DNA of 64,000 bases from Shinisaurus crocodilurus (GCA_021292165.1 JAHFWL010000180.1:16001-80000), one strand, 5' to 3'; numbered from the stretch's first letter, positions 51,999 to 63,165 are shown. Numbers and translations: made by a program. The notes: generated by a model from the letters alone, not told the origin.

Positions 51999-52655
51999 AG
52001 AACCCTAAGAAGAGCCCGGCTGGATCAGACCAAGGGCCCATCTCGCCCAGCATTCTGTTCACACAGCGGCCAACCGGCTGCCCACGGGAGACCCACAAGC
52101 CGGACAGGAGTGCAACAGCACCCTCCCACCCATGTTCCCCAGCAACCTGGCGTACGTAGGCATCCTGCCTCTGATCCTGGAGGTAGCACGTCGCCATGAG
52201 GACCAGGAGCCGTTGAGAGCCTTCTCCTCCAGGAACTTGTCCAACCCCCTTTTAGAGCCCTCCAAACTGGTGGCCCATCGCTCCATCTTGCGGAAATGAA
52301 CCCCACAGTTGAACTCTGCGCTGTGTGAAGAAGTCCTTCCTTTCGTCTGCCCCTGAATTTCCCACCCATCAGCTTCATGGAATGACCCTATTGCAGTGTT
52401 TCTCAACCTTGGGTCCCCAGATGTTTTTGGCCTACAACTCCCAGCATGCCCCAGCCAGCGTAGCTGGCTGGGGCATGCTGGGAGTTGTAGGCCAAAAACA
52501 TCTGGGGACCCAAGGTTGAGAAACACTGCCCTATTGGGTTCTAGTATTAGGAGAGAGGGAGAAAAAAAATGTCTCCCTGTCCGCTTTCTCCACACCAGGC
52601 ATAATGTCTTACACCTCTATCATGTCTCCCCTCACTCACCTGTTCTCTAAGCTAA
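51999..52655 (-). mobile_element. CR1 LINE 3' end (subfamily b) with nested MITE
   Basis: Minus strand from ACCCTAAGAAGAGCCCGGCT into the ORF2 tail (WATSLEGSKRGLDKFLEEKA). Interrupted at 52394-52528. Confidence 0.92.
52394..52528. mobile_element. hAT MITE, family C, near-perfect hairpin
   Basis: 135 bp, CAGTGTTTCTCAACCTTGGG to CCCAAGGTTGAGAAACACTG. Perfect duplication CCCTATTG (52386-52393, 52529-52536). The two arms are almost identical, suggesting a recent insertion or strong arm pairing. Confidence 0.96.
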
Positions 52656-52679
52656 GCTAAGCTTACCCAATAACTCATG

Positions 52680-53420
52680 AAAAAACAAAAACAAATCACA
52701 ATGAATGTATTAAGGCTACCTAGATCCTATGTTCTGGCTGTTCTTCTGAGATGAGAATCCCTGTGTTTCTCCCTCAGCATATTTTTGGGGGATGCAAGCC
52801 TGTGTTGTTGTGTGGCGACAAGCAGCCCTATGGAAAGACAAATGGTGATAAACGTTGGTTCGGATTTTGTTTTGCTTGTGTGTGCGTGCGTGCGTGCGTG
52901 CGTGCAGGCCAATCCTGCAGGCAAATTTCACCGGGTGTCCTGGGGTGTGTGTGTGTGAAATTCTGGGGAGAGGCAAAACTCACCGCCCCAAACCCTTGAG
53001 GGTGACGCTACAATGACGTAGCAACACTCTGACGCAGGATTTGCAGAGGGGAAAAAATGTCGGTCCTCAGTCACTGATGACTAGGTCCAGCGGTGGGTGT
53101 TGAGTTGTGCCAACTCCAGGGTTTTGGGGGACCCTTGGGCAAGACACCCTCCTCTTCCTCATCACGGCTGCCGCTTGCTTGCTTGACAGGCAGAGAGCCG
53201 GGGAGCAAGTAGGCTTTGATAAGATCGTTGTGTGGGGTTTTTTTTTTTTTGGTACTGCTGTTTCGATTTGTTTTGTGTGTTTTTCTTTTGTCAGGCCTTA
53301 GTGTGATTCTTTAATCGTAGCGGTTTGATCTTGTTTATTAATGTGAGACGTTTAGCCTATCAGTACGGCCACTACTGAAATTTCGTTACGGTTTGTAATG
53401 GTTAGTGAAGTGTTGGAAAT
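52680..53420. other. unique stretch
   Basis: (GCGT)n at 52880-52905, (GT)n at 52944-52957, T-run at 53239-53251. Positions 53085-53220 resemble 10519-10700 weakly. No exon recognised. Confidence 0.4.
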
Positions 53421-53426
53421 TTTTTA

Positions 53427-53676
53427 TTCATTTTATTTATTATTACATTTATATCCTGCCTTTCTTTCCCTCTTGTGAGCAATTCAAGGCGGCTTACATG
53501 GTCCTCCTCCTCTTCCCCATTTTATCTTCCCGACAACCCTGTGAGGTAGGTGAGGCTGAGAGTCAGGGACTGGCCCAAAGTCACCCAGTGAGCTTCGTGG
53601 CTGAGTGGGGACTAGAACCCGGATCTCCTGAGGCCTAGTCCAACCGCTCTAACCACTATGCCACGCTGGCTCTCTG
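53427..53676 (-). mobile_element. Sauria SINE
   Basis: Minus strand, full length from TTTATTTATTATTACATTTA to ATGCCACGCTGGCTCTC. Confidence 0.93.
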
Positions 53677-53951
53677 TTGTATTTTGTTGCTGTATTTTAT
53701 TTTAAGTTTTCCTGAGGTTGCTGTAGGCCTCTTTGAGCATAGTTTTGCCTTGGAAAAGTGGCATACATACAGGTAAACTGATGATGAAGTAGAAATACCC
53801 AACCAATCTGGTGTAGGGTGGTCCTGTGTCCTCTTTTGCAGAGGCCAGTCCTCTATTTGAAGACATCCCATATTTGAAGGGACGTCCAGTGCAGTCTGTA
53901 TAAAGATAAAGGAAGAGCCTTGAAGTTGTCCATCAACAGCACGTGGACAGC

Positions 53952-54184
53952 ATTTATTTATTTATTATATTTATACCCCGCCTTTTTTCCTGCAAGGAGC
54001 CCAAGGCGGCTTACATAATCCTCCTCTCCATTTTATCCTCACACAACAACCCTGTGAGGTAGGTTAGGCTGAGAGTCAGGGACTGGCCCAAAGTCAACCA
54101 GTGAGTTTCATGGCCGAGCGGGGACTCGAACCCGGATCTCCCGAGTCCCCAGTCCAACACTCTCACCGCTACGCCACACTGGTC
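53952..54184 (-). mobile_element. Sauria SINE
   Basis: Minus strand, full length: TTATTATATTTATACCCCGC, CCTGCAAGGAGCCCAAGGCG, GAACCCGGATCTCCCGAGTC. Confidence 0.93.
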
Positions 54185-54565
54185 GAGAGAGAGACACACA
54201 GCTCACCTGGTCACCACTTTCCACACTACAGTAAGATGTACTGTATTTCTATCTAAATCACGGTAGTTTCCCCTACATTTGCGTCTATACGTATAAAATG
54301 GCACATGGATTTCATAGATGCAAATAGCTGTCTTCTTTTGTCCCCTTTCCCCCCCCCCCCGGTGCTGCATGTCCTCTGTTCGGGTGATTCACGCATGGGC
54401 ACCTTAATTTGGTGTCGTGGGATGGACCCACAATACTAACCACCCACGAGTCCAACGGCACAGAGGCGTTCAACATTTAGCTGCGCATGGTGGTGAGGCG
54501 TGTGGCAAAGGAACGACATGTTTATGACCAAACAGTGGACCAAGGAAGGGCGTGGAGATCACCTT
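54185..54565. other. unique stretch
   Basis: Poly-C at 54350-54360. No family recognised. Confidence 0.4.
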
Positions 54566-54569
54566 TGTG

Positions 54570-54675
54570 TCCTGGGTTGTGGGCTTCCCGGAGACATCTA
54601 GCTGGCCTTTGGTGGAAATAAGATGCTGGATTAGATGGACCTCTGGTCTGATCCAGCAGGGGTCTTCTTATGATT
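54570..54675 (+). mobile_element. CR1-b 3' UTR fragment
   Basis: GATGCTGGATTAGATGGACC, TCTGATCCAGCAGGGGTCTT, CTTATGATTGG. Confidence 0.75.
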
Positions 54676-54679
54676 GGAA

Positions 54680-55036
54680 AGGGGGGGAAAGTATCTATCT
54701 ACTGAGTCCCATAGAACTCAGTGGGAGCCATTGAGGACCAAGTCAGCCCTTATTCCACAAAGCCTTTCCTCAGTTCTCTTTCTTGGCCATGCTAGAATGG
54801 GACAGAAAGTTGGGTAGCTCCCTCTTTAAAGGAATGTCTGTTTTGGCCTTTAGGTTGCAATCTCCTTGGTTGTTAAGCATGCAACTAGGAGTGAGAAGAA
54901 GATGGGGAATTGGTGAGAGAGGTATCTGTTGTTTGCTGATGTTACTCTGCAAAACGCGCTAGACACTGGTGGTGCTACAGATCTAAGAACGATAACCGTG
55001 GGTCTCTGAACGAATGCTGATCCAGTATTTATGAAA
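54680..55036. other. unique stretch, nothing recognised
   Basis: No repeat family or exon seen. Confidence 0.4.
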
Positions 55037-55044
55037 CTTCTGGT

Positions 55045-55797
55045 CAGGGATGTTGAAGAGTCCTTGGTCTCGAGTCACGAGTCTTTGGACCCGAGTCTCG
55101 AGTCCGAGTCCTTGGTCCAAAATGGTGACTCACGAGTCCTGAGTCACTCCCAAAACTGACTCCATGAGTCCCTATTAAAATCAATGGGGTTTCCCCCCAA
55201 CAAAATAAGGCTACTTCAGATGTGTGGCTTAAATAAATTCTAGGCACAAGTGTGCCTTTTTATTTCAAAACTCTGCAACTGATTTTGGCAAGAACAGACC
55301 AGGCAGACAAACCCAAAATAACCAGGCAGGCAGAGGAGGCAGGGAACCCCAAAGCAGGCAGGCAGAGGCGTTTGTCTTGGACAATTCAAACTGTGGAACT
55401 GGTGAAGAAGAGACCAGGCAGGCAGAGGAGGCAGGGAACCCCAAACCAGCAGGTAGAGGCAGCCAAACCCAAAATGTCTGACCCTAACCCTAATCCCCCC
55501 CCCACAACAACACATCAATCAAAATAAATCTCAACACATTGTTGGGGCTGCGCTCCTGGTAGCTGTCCATAGTGGCCGAGCAGCGGCGCGCCTCGCTTCC
55601 ATGCGCTCTTCACCAGTGATCGCGCTCCTTCTGGCACAGCCAGAAGACTCGTCAACAGCCCAGGGATGTTGACGAGTCCTTGGTCTCGAGTCCCGAGTCG
55701 AGTCTCGAGTCCCATTAAAAATATTGGGACTCGAGTCCGAGTCGAGTCAGAGAGGGGACTCACGAGTCGAGTCCTCGAGTCCGAGTCCCCATCCCTG
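55045..55797. mobile_element. hAT element, family A, medium copy
   Basis: CAGGGATGTTGAAGAGTCC to GAGTCCCCATCCCTG, flanks CTTCTGGT and ATTCTGGT (7 of 8). Same order as the 14.7-kb copy, including the second left terminus (here at 55661). About 240 bp with the transposase relic are replaced by a short GACCCTAACCCTAATCCCC sequence at 55479-55502. Confidence 0.93.
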
Positions 55798-55799
55798 AT

Positions 55800-56670
55800 T
55801 CTGGTATCCAAAGCATGCTTGCGTCGTCTCCATGGCAGAGCACATGGTTTGCAGCAGAAGGTCTCCAATCCTTGTTGTTGTTTTTAAAGTATCGCGGGAT
55901 GGGAAAGAACTCACTCACGATAGAACTCATTTCTGTTCGTGGCACGCAGTTAGTGCTTTTGCGGTGCGCTCGTGCGTGCCACGGGCCTGCCGTTACGCCA
56001 GCCGCCGTGCTAATCTTTGCACGCAGTTCCAAGCCCACCCCATCTTTAAAAAAGCCAACGTGCCGGTTCCCGGTCCCCCCGCCACACTTTCTTCCCTTTG
56101 TGTGCCCGCCTCCCCTTTCTTTCCCACCTTTTAATATCATTTTCACTTGCAGTCAGATGTTTGGGCCCTGTAATTTCCCCCTGACCCGAACGGCCCTTTG
56201 TGTTTTAACTCTGTATTTAAGCTGAACGAGACGAAGAAGGTGAGCATCAAATAAGCCGCCGTTCCCTATTTACCCTGCCAATTTCATTTGATAGCGAGAG
56301 GCGGTATTGAAATTAACTTGGCTGTTGTCTAATGCTGCGGAATGTTTACAGGCGAGGAAGAGAGGAGATGGATTGTAGCAACCAATTACTGGCACACAAG
56401 GCCTGATTACTGCCCACTCGAGAACGGCAGCCATTTAGGCTGATGAATTTCAGATTACGTTTGGCGTTGCTTACCTTCTGTCAGCCACCGCGAGGAGACG
56501 GATGGAAGAGAATAGGAAGCTGTGAGCTTTACACTTTATATATATGTCTGACTGCCGTCTCCCAAAGCAGTTACTTTATTCCCAACTCAAGGATGGAAAG
56601 CGGAATATCGCTGGTCAATATAAACGGTTTAAAGATGTTCATAAGGCTAATCTAAAAAAAAAAAAAAAAA
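55800..56670. promoter_or_regulatory. unique block, candidate conserved non-coding
   Basis: 56220-56560 is repeat-free, with GAAATTAACTTGGCTGTTG, CAACCAATTACTGGCAC, GGCCTGATTACTGCCC and GGCTGATGAATTTCAG. The CCAAT/ATTA content suggests an enhancer-like block. No exon recognised. Confidence 0.3.
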
Positions 56671-56674
56671 AGCA

Positions 56675-57025
56675 ATATAAACATCGAAAACTGGGAAGCT
56701 CTGGCCCATGAACGACCTAACTGGAGGTTGGCCTTTCACAAAGGTTCCATGGACTTTGAAGAAGCCCGAGTGCAAGGTGAAAGGGAGAAACGTGCTAGGC
56801 GAAAAGCACGTCAAACGAATCCTTCACAGGACCACCTTCCATCTGGTAACCTGTGTCCTCGCTGTGGGAAGCTGTGTGGATCTAGAATTGGCCTCCACAG
56901 TCACTTACGGACCCATCGCTAGAGTCTACACAATCTTCTTTAGAATTTCCTCCTTTTAAAATTTCCTTTTTGTAAATTTTTATCCTGGAAGACAATCTTA
57001 CTCAGTCACGAGTGATCGCCTGATA
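56675..57025 (+). mobile_element. non-LTR retrotransposon ORF tail coding a C2H2 finger
   Basis: One frame reads ENWEALAHERPNWRLAFHKG, MDFEEARVQGEREKRARRKA and NLCPRCGKLCGSRIGLHSHLRTHR (split here by function), then a stop. CxxC-x12-HxxxH is a zinc finger. The W-R-x(3-4)-G-x(2)-FE block followed by SRIGLxSHxR is a layout known from C-terminal tails of some non-LTR retrotransposon polyproteins. The clade is uncertain. It has no start codon context or upstream reverse transcriptase. Confidence 0.6.
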
Positions 57026-57027
57026 TA

Positions 57028-57283
57028 CAGTAATACCTTGGATTGCAAGTAACTTGGTTTGAGAGCGTTTTGCAAGACAAACAATTTTTTAAATATTTAT
57101 TTAATTTTTTTTTTACTTGATATACAAGCAACGTCTTGCAATACAAGGACTGTAGTACGGCTTAAATTAAAAATCTCTGCACAAATTTTTTTGGGGGGGG
57201 GGGATTTCGTTTTGATATAAGAGTGTTTTGGATTACAAGCACGTTTCCGGAACGAATTATGCTCTCAATCCAAGGTATGACTG
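57028..57283. mobile_element. pogo/Tigger-type MITE, inverted
   Basis: CAGTAATACCTTGGATTGCA to TCTCAATCCAAGGTATGACTG, TA on both sides. Inserted at the TA right after the non-LTR tail. Confidence 0.9.
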
Positions 57284-57452
57284 TATATATATATATATAG
57301 TATTTCATTTTGGGCTATCTAAAAAGTGATGGTTAGGGCCAGCCCAAGCATAAGGTGGAGTGAGTTGGCTCTCTTGGGCGCCAGGATTTTTTTTTGTGGG
57401 GGAGCAGGGCTATTAAAGAAGCAGGAAACTGGGCGTTCGGGCTACGATCATA

Positions 57453-57625
57453 TGGAGGCTGGTGGCGCCAATGTGAGTGGGGCTGTGTATCCACTCCAGG
57501 TTTCACTGTGAACTTTTAAGGAAGTATCCACGGCGCTGGACCCTGCCCCCCCCAAATAGATTCAGCACCGTGGGTAAAAATTTGGCGTAAAATCCAGAGT
57601 AGATGTTGGAGCCACCAGCTGCCCA
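57453..57625. mobile_element. family P MITE, diverged
   Basis: GGAGGCTGGTGGCGCCAATG, GTATCCACTCCAGGTTTCAC to GGAGCCACCAGCTGCCC. Confidence 0.7.
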
Positions 57626-57643
57626 TGGCTGCCGTGTTTCGTT

Positions 57644-57974
57644 CAGAGCTGTCGAAGCTCTTTCAGCCCCAGGGCCAAATCCCATTTTGGAGAAGCGCTC
57701 AGGGGCCGCATTCCAGTGGTGGGCAGGGCCGCAGGCAAAAGGGGCAGGGCCCCAAATACCCCCAAATATCACCAGGTTTTAATTTAAAGCTCTTACTGCT
57801 GGCAACTCAGTCTTGGGAGAGGCATTTTGACCTTTTTAGAATGGGGAAAAAACTGCACGAAAGCCGGGAAACCACCAAAGGAGTGGTGGCTGGGGGCAAG
57901 GGGAAGGGGTGTGGCCTCTGGGGATACTCAGAGGGCCAGATTCGCCCCCCCAGGCCTGAGGTTCTGCACCTCTG
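57644..57974. mobile_element. hAT-like element, family E
   Basis: The right end AGGTTCTGCACCTCTG and interior GCATTCCAGTGGTGGGCAGG, AAGCTCTTACTGCTGGCAAC are inverted relative to 42.7 kb. The left end is uncertain; flanks do not match well. Confidence 0.55.
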
Positions 57975-58072
57975 CTTTGTTGGTAGATTAATCAACCAAA
58001 GTTGGAACCAGTGTGGGTATAGTGGGCAGAGATACATTCATTCAAATGTCCGCTCCACCATGAAACCAAGTT

Positions 58073-58520
58073 TCCTCCTCCTCCTCCTCCTCCTTATTAT
58101 TATTATTATTTCTTTGATGCCCTTCTCAGAAAAAGACTCAAGGCAGCTTACAACAGCAATGAAAACATACACGCATTTAAAACAAATTAAAGCAGCTAAA
58201 AACAATGAACAATTAAAAACAAAACAAAACCAAGACCCAGTAAAGCAACTAAATGAAGAAGCCCATCACATGCTGTTAAATACCTGGGAGTAGAGGAAAG
58301 TCTGGTGCCAAAAAGATGACAATGTTGGTGCCATCAAGGCGGACCTTGCTGGGGAGTGTGTTCCAGAACTGAGGGGCCACCACCAAAAAGGCTTTCTTTG
58401 TTGTTGCAGTCCTCTTAACCTCCGTTGGAGGAGGCACTTGGAGGCGGGCTTTATCCTTGAAGTGTCTTTTCCCCACCATTCTGTACGGCCGGCCAAGCCT
58501 TTCCTTTGATGGCACCCCAT
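58073..58520 (-). mobile_element. L2 LINE 3' end, preceded by (CTC)n(ATT)n
   Basis: Minus strand. The tail CAAGGCAGCTTACAACAGC is followed by the reversed ORF2 end, which decodes to KKAFLVVAPQFWNTLPSKVR, the L2 motif. Confidence 0.8.
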
Positions 58521-59225
58521 GAGGCCAGAGCTGGTATTTGCCACATCATAGAGACCCGTACCGTTTCCTCTAAGCACTGCTAATGCATAAACAGTTTGAT
58601 CCTATGCATGTTTACAAAGACGTCCCACTGGATCAAATGGGGTGCACCCATAAGTAAATATGCACAGGATCACGACCCAGGTCCCTTCCTTCTGCTCAGT
58701 GCCACCAGCAGGTTTCAGTGAGTTTGCGTCCTCTGTGATATCATTTTGCAAGTTCACATCTTTTTCTAATGCCTGTTGGACAATAAGGTTTTTGCGGTCT
58801 TGTTTCACTGTCAGCCTGTTGCATGTTTGTGGTTTTTCTTTTTCTTTTTTTGTCTAGCCATCTCTTCTCTAATCACTCACAGTAAGCTATCCATCACAGG
58901 TTTTCGACATTTCCAAGGGGAATTAAAAAACACAAAAACAAAACTGTGTTTATTTATATTCCTTTGTTCTCTAAATCTGTAGTCCAAGGGGAAGAGAGAT
59001 TTCAGCTGCATTTCCCCACTTGGCATATAGCAATTCACAGGACGAAATGCCCTTCGCACACTTTCTGTGGGGAAGGTTTACGGGGAAAGGTAGTCATTTA
59101 GTAGGGTTGCTAGGTTCTCTGAGGGTGAGATTCAGGGGGCGGAGCCTGGGAGCTAAGAGGGTGGGGCTTAATGAGGAAGGGGTGGTGCCCGGCAGATCAG
59201 GAAGCAGGCCAGAGCCTGCTAGGCA
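58521..59225. other. mostly unique stretch
   Basis: 58590-58675 matches the GCAATCCTATGCA-type repeat (TTTGATCCTATGCATGTTTA). The rest shows no repeat or exon. Confidence 0.4.
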
Positions 59226-59227
59226 GC

Positions 59228-59352
59228 GGAAGCTGGTGATGCCGGTGTCAGCACTGGGCTCCTTATCCATTGGATCTTTTTTACGCTTGAGCTTTATAGG
59301 AGCTATCCACGTTGGCGACGGACCTATTTTGGGGATGGCGTTCAGCACCATA
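59228..59352. mobile_element. family P MITE, left half
   Basis: GAAGCTGGTGATGCCGGTGT, CTTTATAGGAGCTATCCACG to GGCGTTCAGCACCAT; the right arm is lost where a CR1 copy starts. Confidence 0.75.
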
Positions 59353-59354
59353 TA

Positions 59355-59702
59355 ATAGCACTCTTCCAGTACTTGAAGGGTCGTCGCACAGAGGAGGGCC
59401 AGGATCTCTTCTCGATCACCCCAGAGTGCAGGGCATGGAAATAACGGGCTCAAGTGACGGGAAGCCAGGTTCTGCCTGGAGATCAGGAAAAAACGTCCTG
59501 ACTGTCAGAGCAATATGCCAATGGAACCAACGACCTAAGGACATCGTGGGCTCTCCAACACTGACTGGAGGCATTCAGGGTGCGGCTGGACGGCCATCTG
59601 CCGGGGATGCTTTGACCTGGATTCCTGCATTGAGGGGAGGGGTGTTTGGACTCGATGGCCTGGTGGGCCCCTTGCAACTCTACTTTTCTGTGATTCTATG
59701 AT
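59355..59702 (+). mobile_element. CR1 LINE 3' end (subfamily a)
   Basis: TCTTCCAGTACTTGAAGGGT through CCCCTTGCAACTCTACTTTT to CTGTGATTCTATGATG. ORF2 tail with frame damage. Confidence 0.9.
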
Positions 59703-60440
59703 GAGAAATTTCTAAATAACAGCTGCAAGGAGGAAAATGAATTTTCCCCGGCAACGATATATCGTTCCCTGTCGAAATGCAAAGTATTTTGGGGTGGCTT
59801 ACTTCTGAATGGGATATGAGGGCCCATTTGCTTTACCAAAGTCCTGGGAGAGATGAAAACTGTCCGAATGGGTTTGTCGATATGGATCAATGCAGCGGCC
59901 TGCACCTTTTGGACTTTCCTCGGTGGCGCGGCTACGGCGACTGTCATCATGATGATGGGTGCCTGCGCTTCAAAACTGACCACTACACCACCGATCACAG
60001 AGCCATGAAATAGAATTAAGAATGCCTTCATGTGATGGAGGCACAGATAAAACATGAAGCTTTACAGAAAAGCGCAGAGACTCGGGAGGCAAAAGCTGAC
60101 CAGAATAAAAATGTTGTCAGGGTAAGAGTGGAGCCTGACAGATCAGGAGGCGGGGACTGCTGAGATTGAAAGGGCTGGAAACTGGCAAATGAAGGGGCAG
60201 AGTTTGGTTGTTTAAGGGTGCAGCCTGGTGGGTAGTCTGAAGCCTCTAGACTGGCCAGGCTTCTAGCTTCCAGCTCAGGCCCAAAACCTGAGTTTTGGCC
60301 TCGGCTACAGCTATAAGGCTATGGCTGTGTCCCCAGCCTGGCCCTGACAATGAAGTCTACCTTATTAGAAAGCGGCAATGAAATGAGTCAGAACTGATTT
60401 TACGTTGGAGGGCAGAGCCAGCCAAAATTGTGTGTGTGAC
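59703..60440. other. unique stretch with one dispersed repeat
   Basis: 59900-60005 shares TTTGGACTTTCC and GGGTGCCTGCGCTTCAAAA with 31265-31365. No exon recognised. Confidence 0.4.
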
Positions 60441-60444
60441 TCCT

Positions 60445-60856
60445 ATGTCCTCCAGCTGCCACCTCCACGTGAGGCTCAGAGGGCAGCGACAAGGGGGAGG
60501 GCCTTTTCGGTGGTAGCCCCCCAAACTGTGGAACAAGCTCCCCCCCTCTGAGGCCCGCCTGGCGCCAACTCTGTTATCTTTTCGGCACCAGGTTAAGACT
60601 GCCCTCTACGTTGAGGCTTTTAATAATTGAATGGTATATGGTGGGGTGCTACATTGTTTCTAGCGGTCGTGTTTTTATTATAACTTGTTTTAGAGATATT
60701 TTAAAAATTGGTTTTACAAATTTCATAATGTTTTATTTTCTATATTTTTAACTGGAATTTATTGTTTGTTTTTAACTATTGTTGTACACCGCCCAGAGAG
60801 CTTCGGCTATTGGGCGGTATAGAAAATGAATGAATGAATAAATAAGATAAATAAAT
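60445..60856 (+). mobile_element. L2 LINE 3' end
   Basis: The end of ORF2 decodes to RAFSVVAPQTVEQAPPL (damaged), then the 3' UTR and terminus ACCGCCCAGAGAGCTTCGGC with AATGAATGAATAAATAAG. Confidence 0.88.
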
Positions 60857-61215
60857 TTCAGTGGGGCGCAGCCTCTCTTCTGAGCTTTATCGGAGCTGTC
60901 CATGGTGCTGAACTACATCCCCAAAACAGGTTCATCACAGTCACAGGCCTGTGGCTCACGCTGGCTCAGCTTGTCTGAGCGTGGAAAGCTAAGCAGGGCC
61001 AGGCCTGGTTGTGACTTGGATGGGAGACCCCTCCTCTAGTTTCCTGCATTGAGCAGGGGGTTGGACTCGGTGGCCTTGTAGGCCCCTTCCAACTCTGTGA
61101 TCTATGAAATCTATGAAACCATGGAGCACCATGATTAGCTTCTATAAAGCTGAGAATAAAAGCTGTAATGGATAAGGAGCCCCACTGACATAGGGGGTCA
61201 CCAGACTCCCCTGTC
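60857..61215. mobile_element. family P MITE split by a 5S-SINE
   Basis: Left arm GAGCTTTATCGGAGCTGTCC ... GTTCATCACAGTCACA, right arm from 61118 CCATGGAGCACCATGATTAG to GGTCACCAGACTCCCCTG. Compare the uninterrupted 24.03-kb copy. Confidence 0.85.
60947..61117 (+). mobile_element. 5S-derived SINE with CR1 tail, copy 5 (full length)
   Basis: GCCTGTGGCTCACGCTGGCT, GTCTGAGCGTGGAAAGCTAA, GACTTGGATGGGAGACCCC, then GAGCAGGGGGTTGGACTCGG and the ATCTATGAAATCTATGAAA tail. Same 5' start as copy 4, so GCCTGTGGC is the true 5' end. Confidence 0.94.
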
Positions 61216-61257
61216 CAAAGGCCCATTCTATTTGGACAGGCAGGTCCAGTTGAGGCT

Positions 61258-61365
61258 GGTGAAGACCCCCTTCCTGAAAACCTGGAGAGCCGCTGCCAGT
61301 CAGTGTCAACAATACTAAGAGAGATGGACCAGTGGCCTGACATAGTAGAAGATCCTTTCCTATGG
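61258..61365 (+). mobile_element. tRNA-type SINE, 3' half
   Basis: CCTGGAGAGCCGCTGCCAGT, GAGATGGACCAGTGGCCTGA, CCTTTCCTATGG. Confidence 0.7.
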
Positions 61366-61429
61366 TCGTATTGAAATCAGCCTGGTATGAAGAACCATGT
61401 GGACTGGAATCTTATTTTAACTTTAGAGT

Positions 61430-61625
61430 AAGGACCTTTGCTCAGTGGCCAGCTGCGTGCTTTTTTTTTGCATGTGGAAGGTCCCAGATACGATCCATGG
61501 CATCTCCAGGTGAGGTTGGGAAACACCCCCATCTGAGACCTTGGACAACTACTGCCACTGAGTGGGTAGACAATACTGGGCTGAATGGACCAATGGTCGG
61601 ACTTGTAAGGTGGCCACCGATGCAG
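61430..61625 (+). mobile_element. tRNA-type SINE with CR1-b-like tail
   Basis: TTGCTCAGTGGCCAGCTGCG, GAAGGTCCCAGATACGATCC, ATGGCATCTCCAGGTGAGGT, GGCTGAATGGACCAATGGTC. Confidence 0.78.
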
Positions 61626-61679
61626 CCCCAGAAAAGAGGACACAGGTTGCATGTGCTGATTTGTATGTCAGCGTGATGT

Positions 61680-61730
61680 GAGCTTTGGCTATTGGGCGGT
61701 ATAGAAATGGAATGAATGAATGATATATAA
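61680..61730 (+). mobile_element. L2 LINE extreme 3' end
   Basis: GAGCTTTGGCTATTGGGCGG and AATGGAATGAATGAATG. Confidence 0.7.
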
Positions 61731-61844
61731 ATACAAATTTAGAAACACGTAGTGTATTTTAGTTTATTTACTAATATACTAAAGATATTAGTAAATTTAG
61801 AAATACTTAGTGTATTTTAAATAGAAATGCATAGTTCCCACCAT

Positions 61845-62350
61845 AATTCAAGGTGCTGGTTTTGACCTGTAAAGCCTTATGCGACTCGGGACCACAATAC
61901 CTGATGGAGTGCCTCTCTCGGCAAGGGCGTCCCCGTACACTACGATCGTCATCTAAGACCCTCCTCCAAGTGCCTCCTTCAAGGGAGGCTCAGAGGGCAG
62001 CAATGAGGGAGAGGGGCATTTCGGTGGTGGCCCCGCAGTCACGGAATGATCTCCCCAATAAGGCCCTCCTGGTGCCAAGATGGTTATCTTTTCTGAGCCA
62101 AGTTAAGACCTTCTTCACTCAGGCATTTGGCAACATATGATCAGGTTTTAATCAGCTCTTGCATTTTTTCTTTTGCTTATTTAAAATTGTTTTTAGATAT
62201 GTGTCCCTCTGTGGGTTGTATGTTTATCTGTTTGCATGTATATGGTTTTTAGAATGTATTTTAATGGTTTTAATCTTTGTAAACTGCCCAGAGAGCTGCG
62301 GCTATTGGTATTGGGCGGTATAGAAATCTAATACATGAAATGAAATGAAA
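61845..62350 (+). mobile_element. L2 LINE 3' end, open C-terminal tail
   Basis: A frame from 61853 reads LTCKALCDSGPQYLMECLSR, RPRTLRSSSKTLLQVPPS, ISVVAPQSRNDLPNKAL and SQVKTFFTQAF, the L2 C-terminus, with several substitutions of usually conserved positions. Terminus AACTGCCCAGAGAGCTGCGG. Confidence 0.88.
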
Positions 62351-62597
62351 TAATGAGGAAGACTGAGACTGAGAGTGGGTGACTTGCGTAGCTTCTGTCC
62401 AAGTCTTAACTGTAGATGGACAAGTTCAAGGCTTCTGCTTTCTCTTCCTTCCTCAGGGTCTTTATCTTTAATCTGGACTGGGAGCAGACAGCCCTTCAGA
62501 TAGAGGATGCCTCCCAACAGAGGACTTCCCTCTGGAAAGTAGGACACATGGGCACCCTACAGTGACTTGGTATATGGCAGCTTCCTGCTTCTTCTGG

Positions 62598-62598
62598 G

Positions 62599-62626
<28 letters not shown>
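62598..62626. repeat. (AT)n microsatellite
   Basis: About 14 AT units between a SINE tail remnant (GCAGCTTCCTGCTTCTTC) and a CR1-b copy. Confidence 0.9.
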
Positions 62627-62629
<3 letters not shown>

Positions 62630-62940
62630 AACTATGGAACTCCCTTCCACAAGATGTAGCGATGGCCACCAATTTGGAGGGCTTTAAAAGGGGATTGGAC
62701 AAATTCATGGAGAAGGCTCTCAATGGCTACTACTCCTGATGGCTCTATGCTACCTCCAGGATCAGAGGCAGTATGCCCATGTACACCAGTTGCTGGGGAA
62801 CATGGGCAGGATGGTGCTGTTGCACTCATGTCCTGCTTGCGGGCTTCCCATTGGGGCAGCTGGTTGGCCACTGTGTGAACAGAATGCTGGACTAGATGGA
62901 CTTTTGGTCTGATCCAGCAGGGCTCTTCTTATGTTCTTAA
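62627..62940 (+). mobile_element. CR1 LINE 3' end (subfamily b)
   Basis: Plus strand. The ORF2 end decodes to LWNSLPQDVAMATNLEGFKR and GLDKFMEKALNGYYS, stop, then the full 3' UTR ending GGCTCTTCTTATGTTCTTAA. It gives a clean 3' terminus for the subfamily. Confidence 0.94.
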
Positions 62941-63020
62941 TCTGGATATAACTATCAGAGACACCAAAAGTTGGGTAAACATTAACCAGAGAATAATCTC
63001 CATGGGAAATGGAAATATTT

Positions 63021-63040
63021 ACATACACACACACACACAC

Positions 63041-63082
<42 letters not shown>

Positions 63083-63165
63083 TGTGTGTGTGTGTGTGTC
63101 TGTCTATCTATCTATTGAATGTGTGTGTATATCTATCTGTATCTATATCTATCTAGCTATCTACT
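63021..63165. repeat. compound microsatellite (CA)(CT)(GT)(TATC)
   Basis: CA 63023-63040, CT 63042-63079, GT 63080-63099, then ATCT units to about 63165. Confidence 0.95.

Noticed and set aside
55479..55502. telomere-like CCCTAA units
   Set aside because: Only about two units, inside a hAT copy; too short to be an interstitial telomeric array.
57625..58293. 222-codon plus-strand frame
   Set aside because: Spans a hAT-like fragment, a triplet microsatellite and the antisense of an L2 tail.
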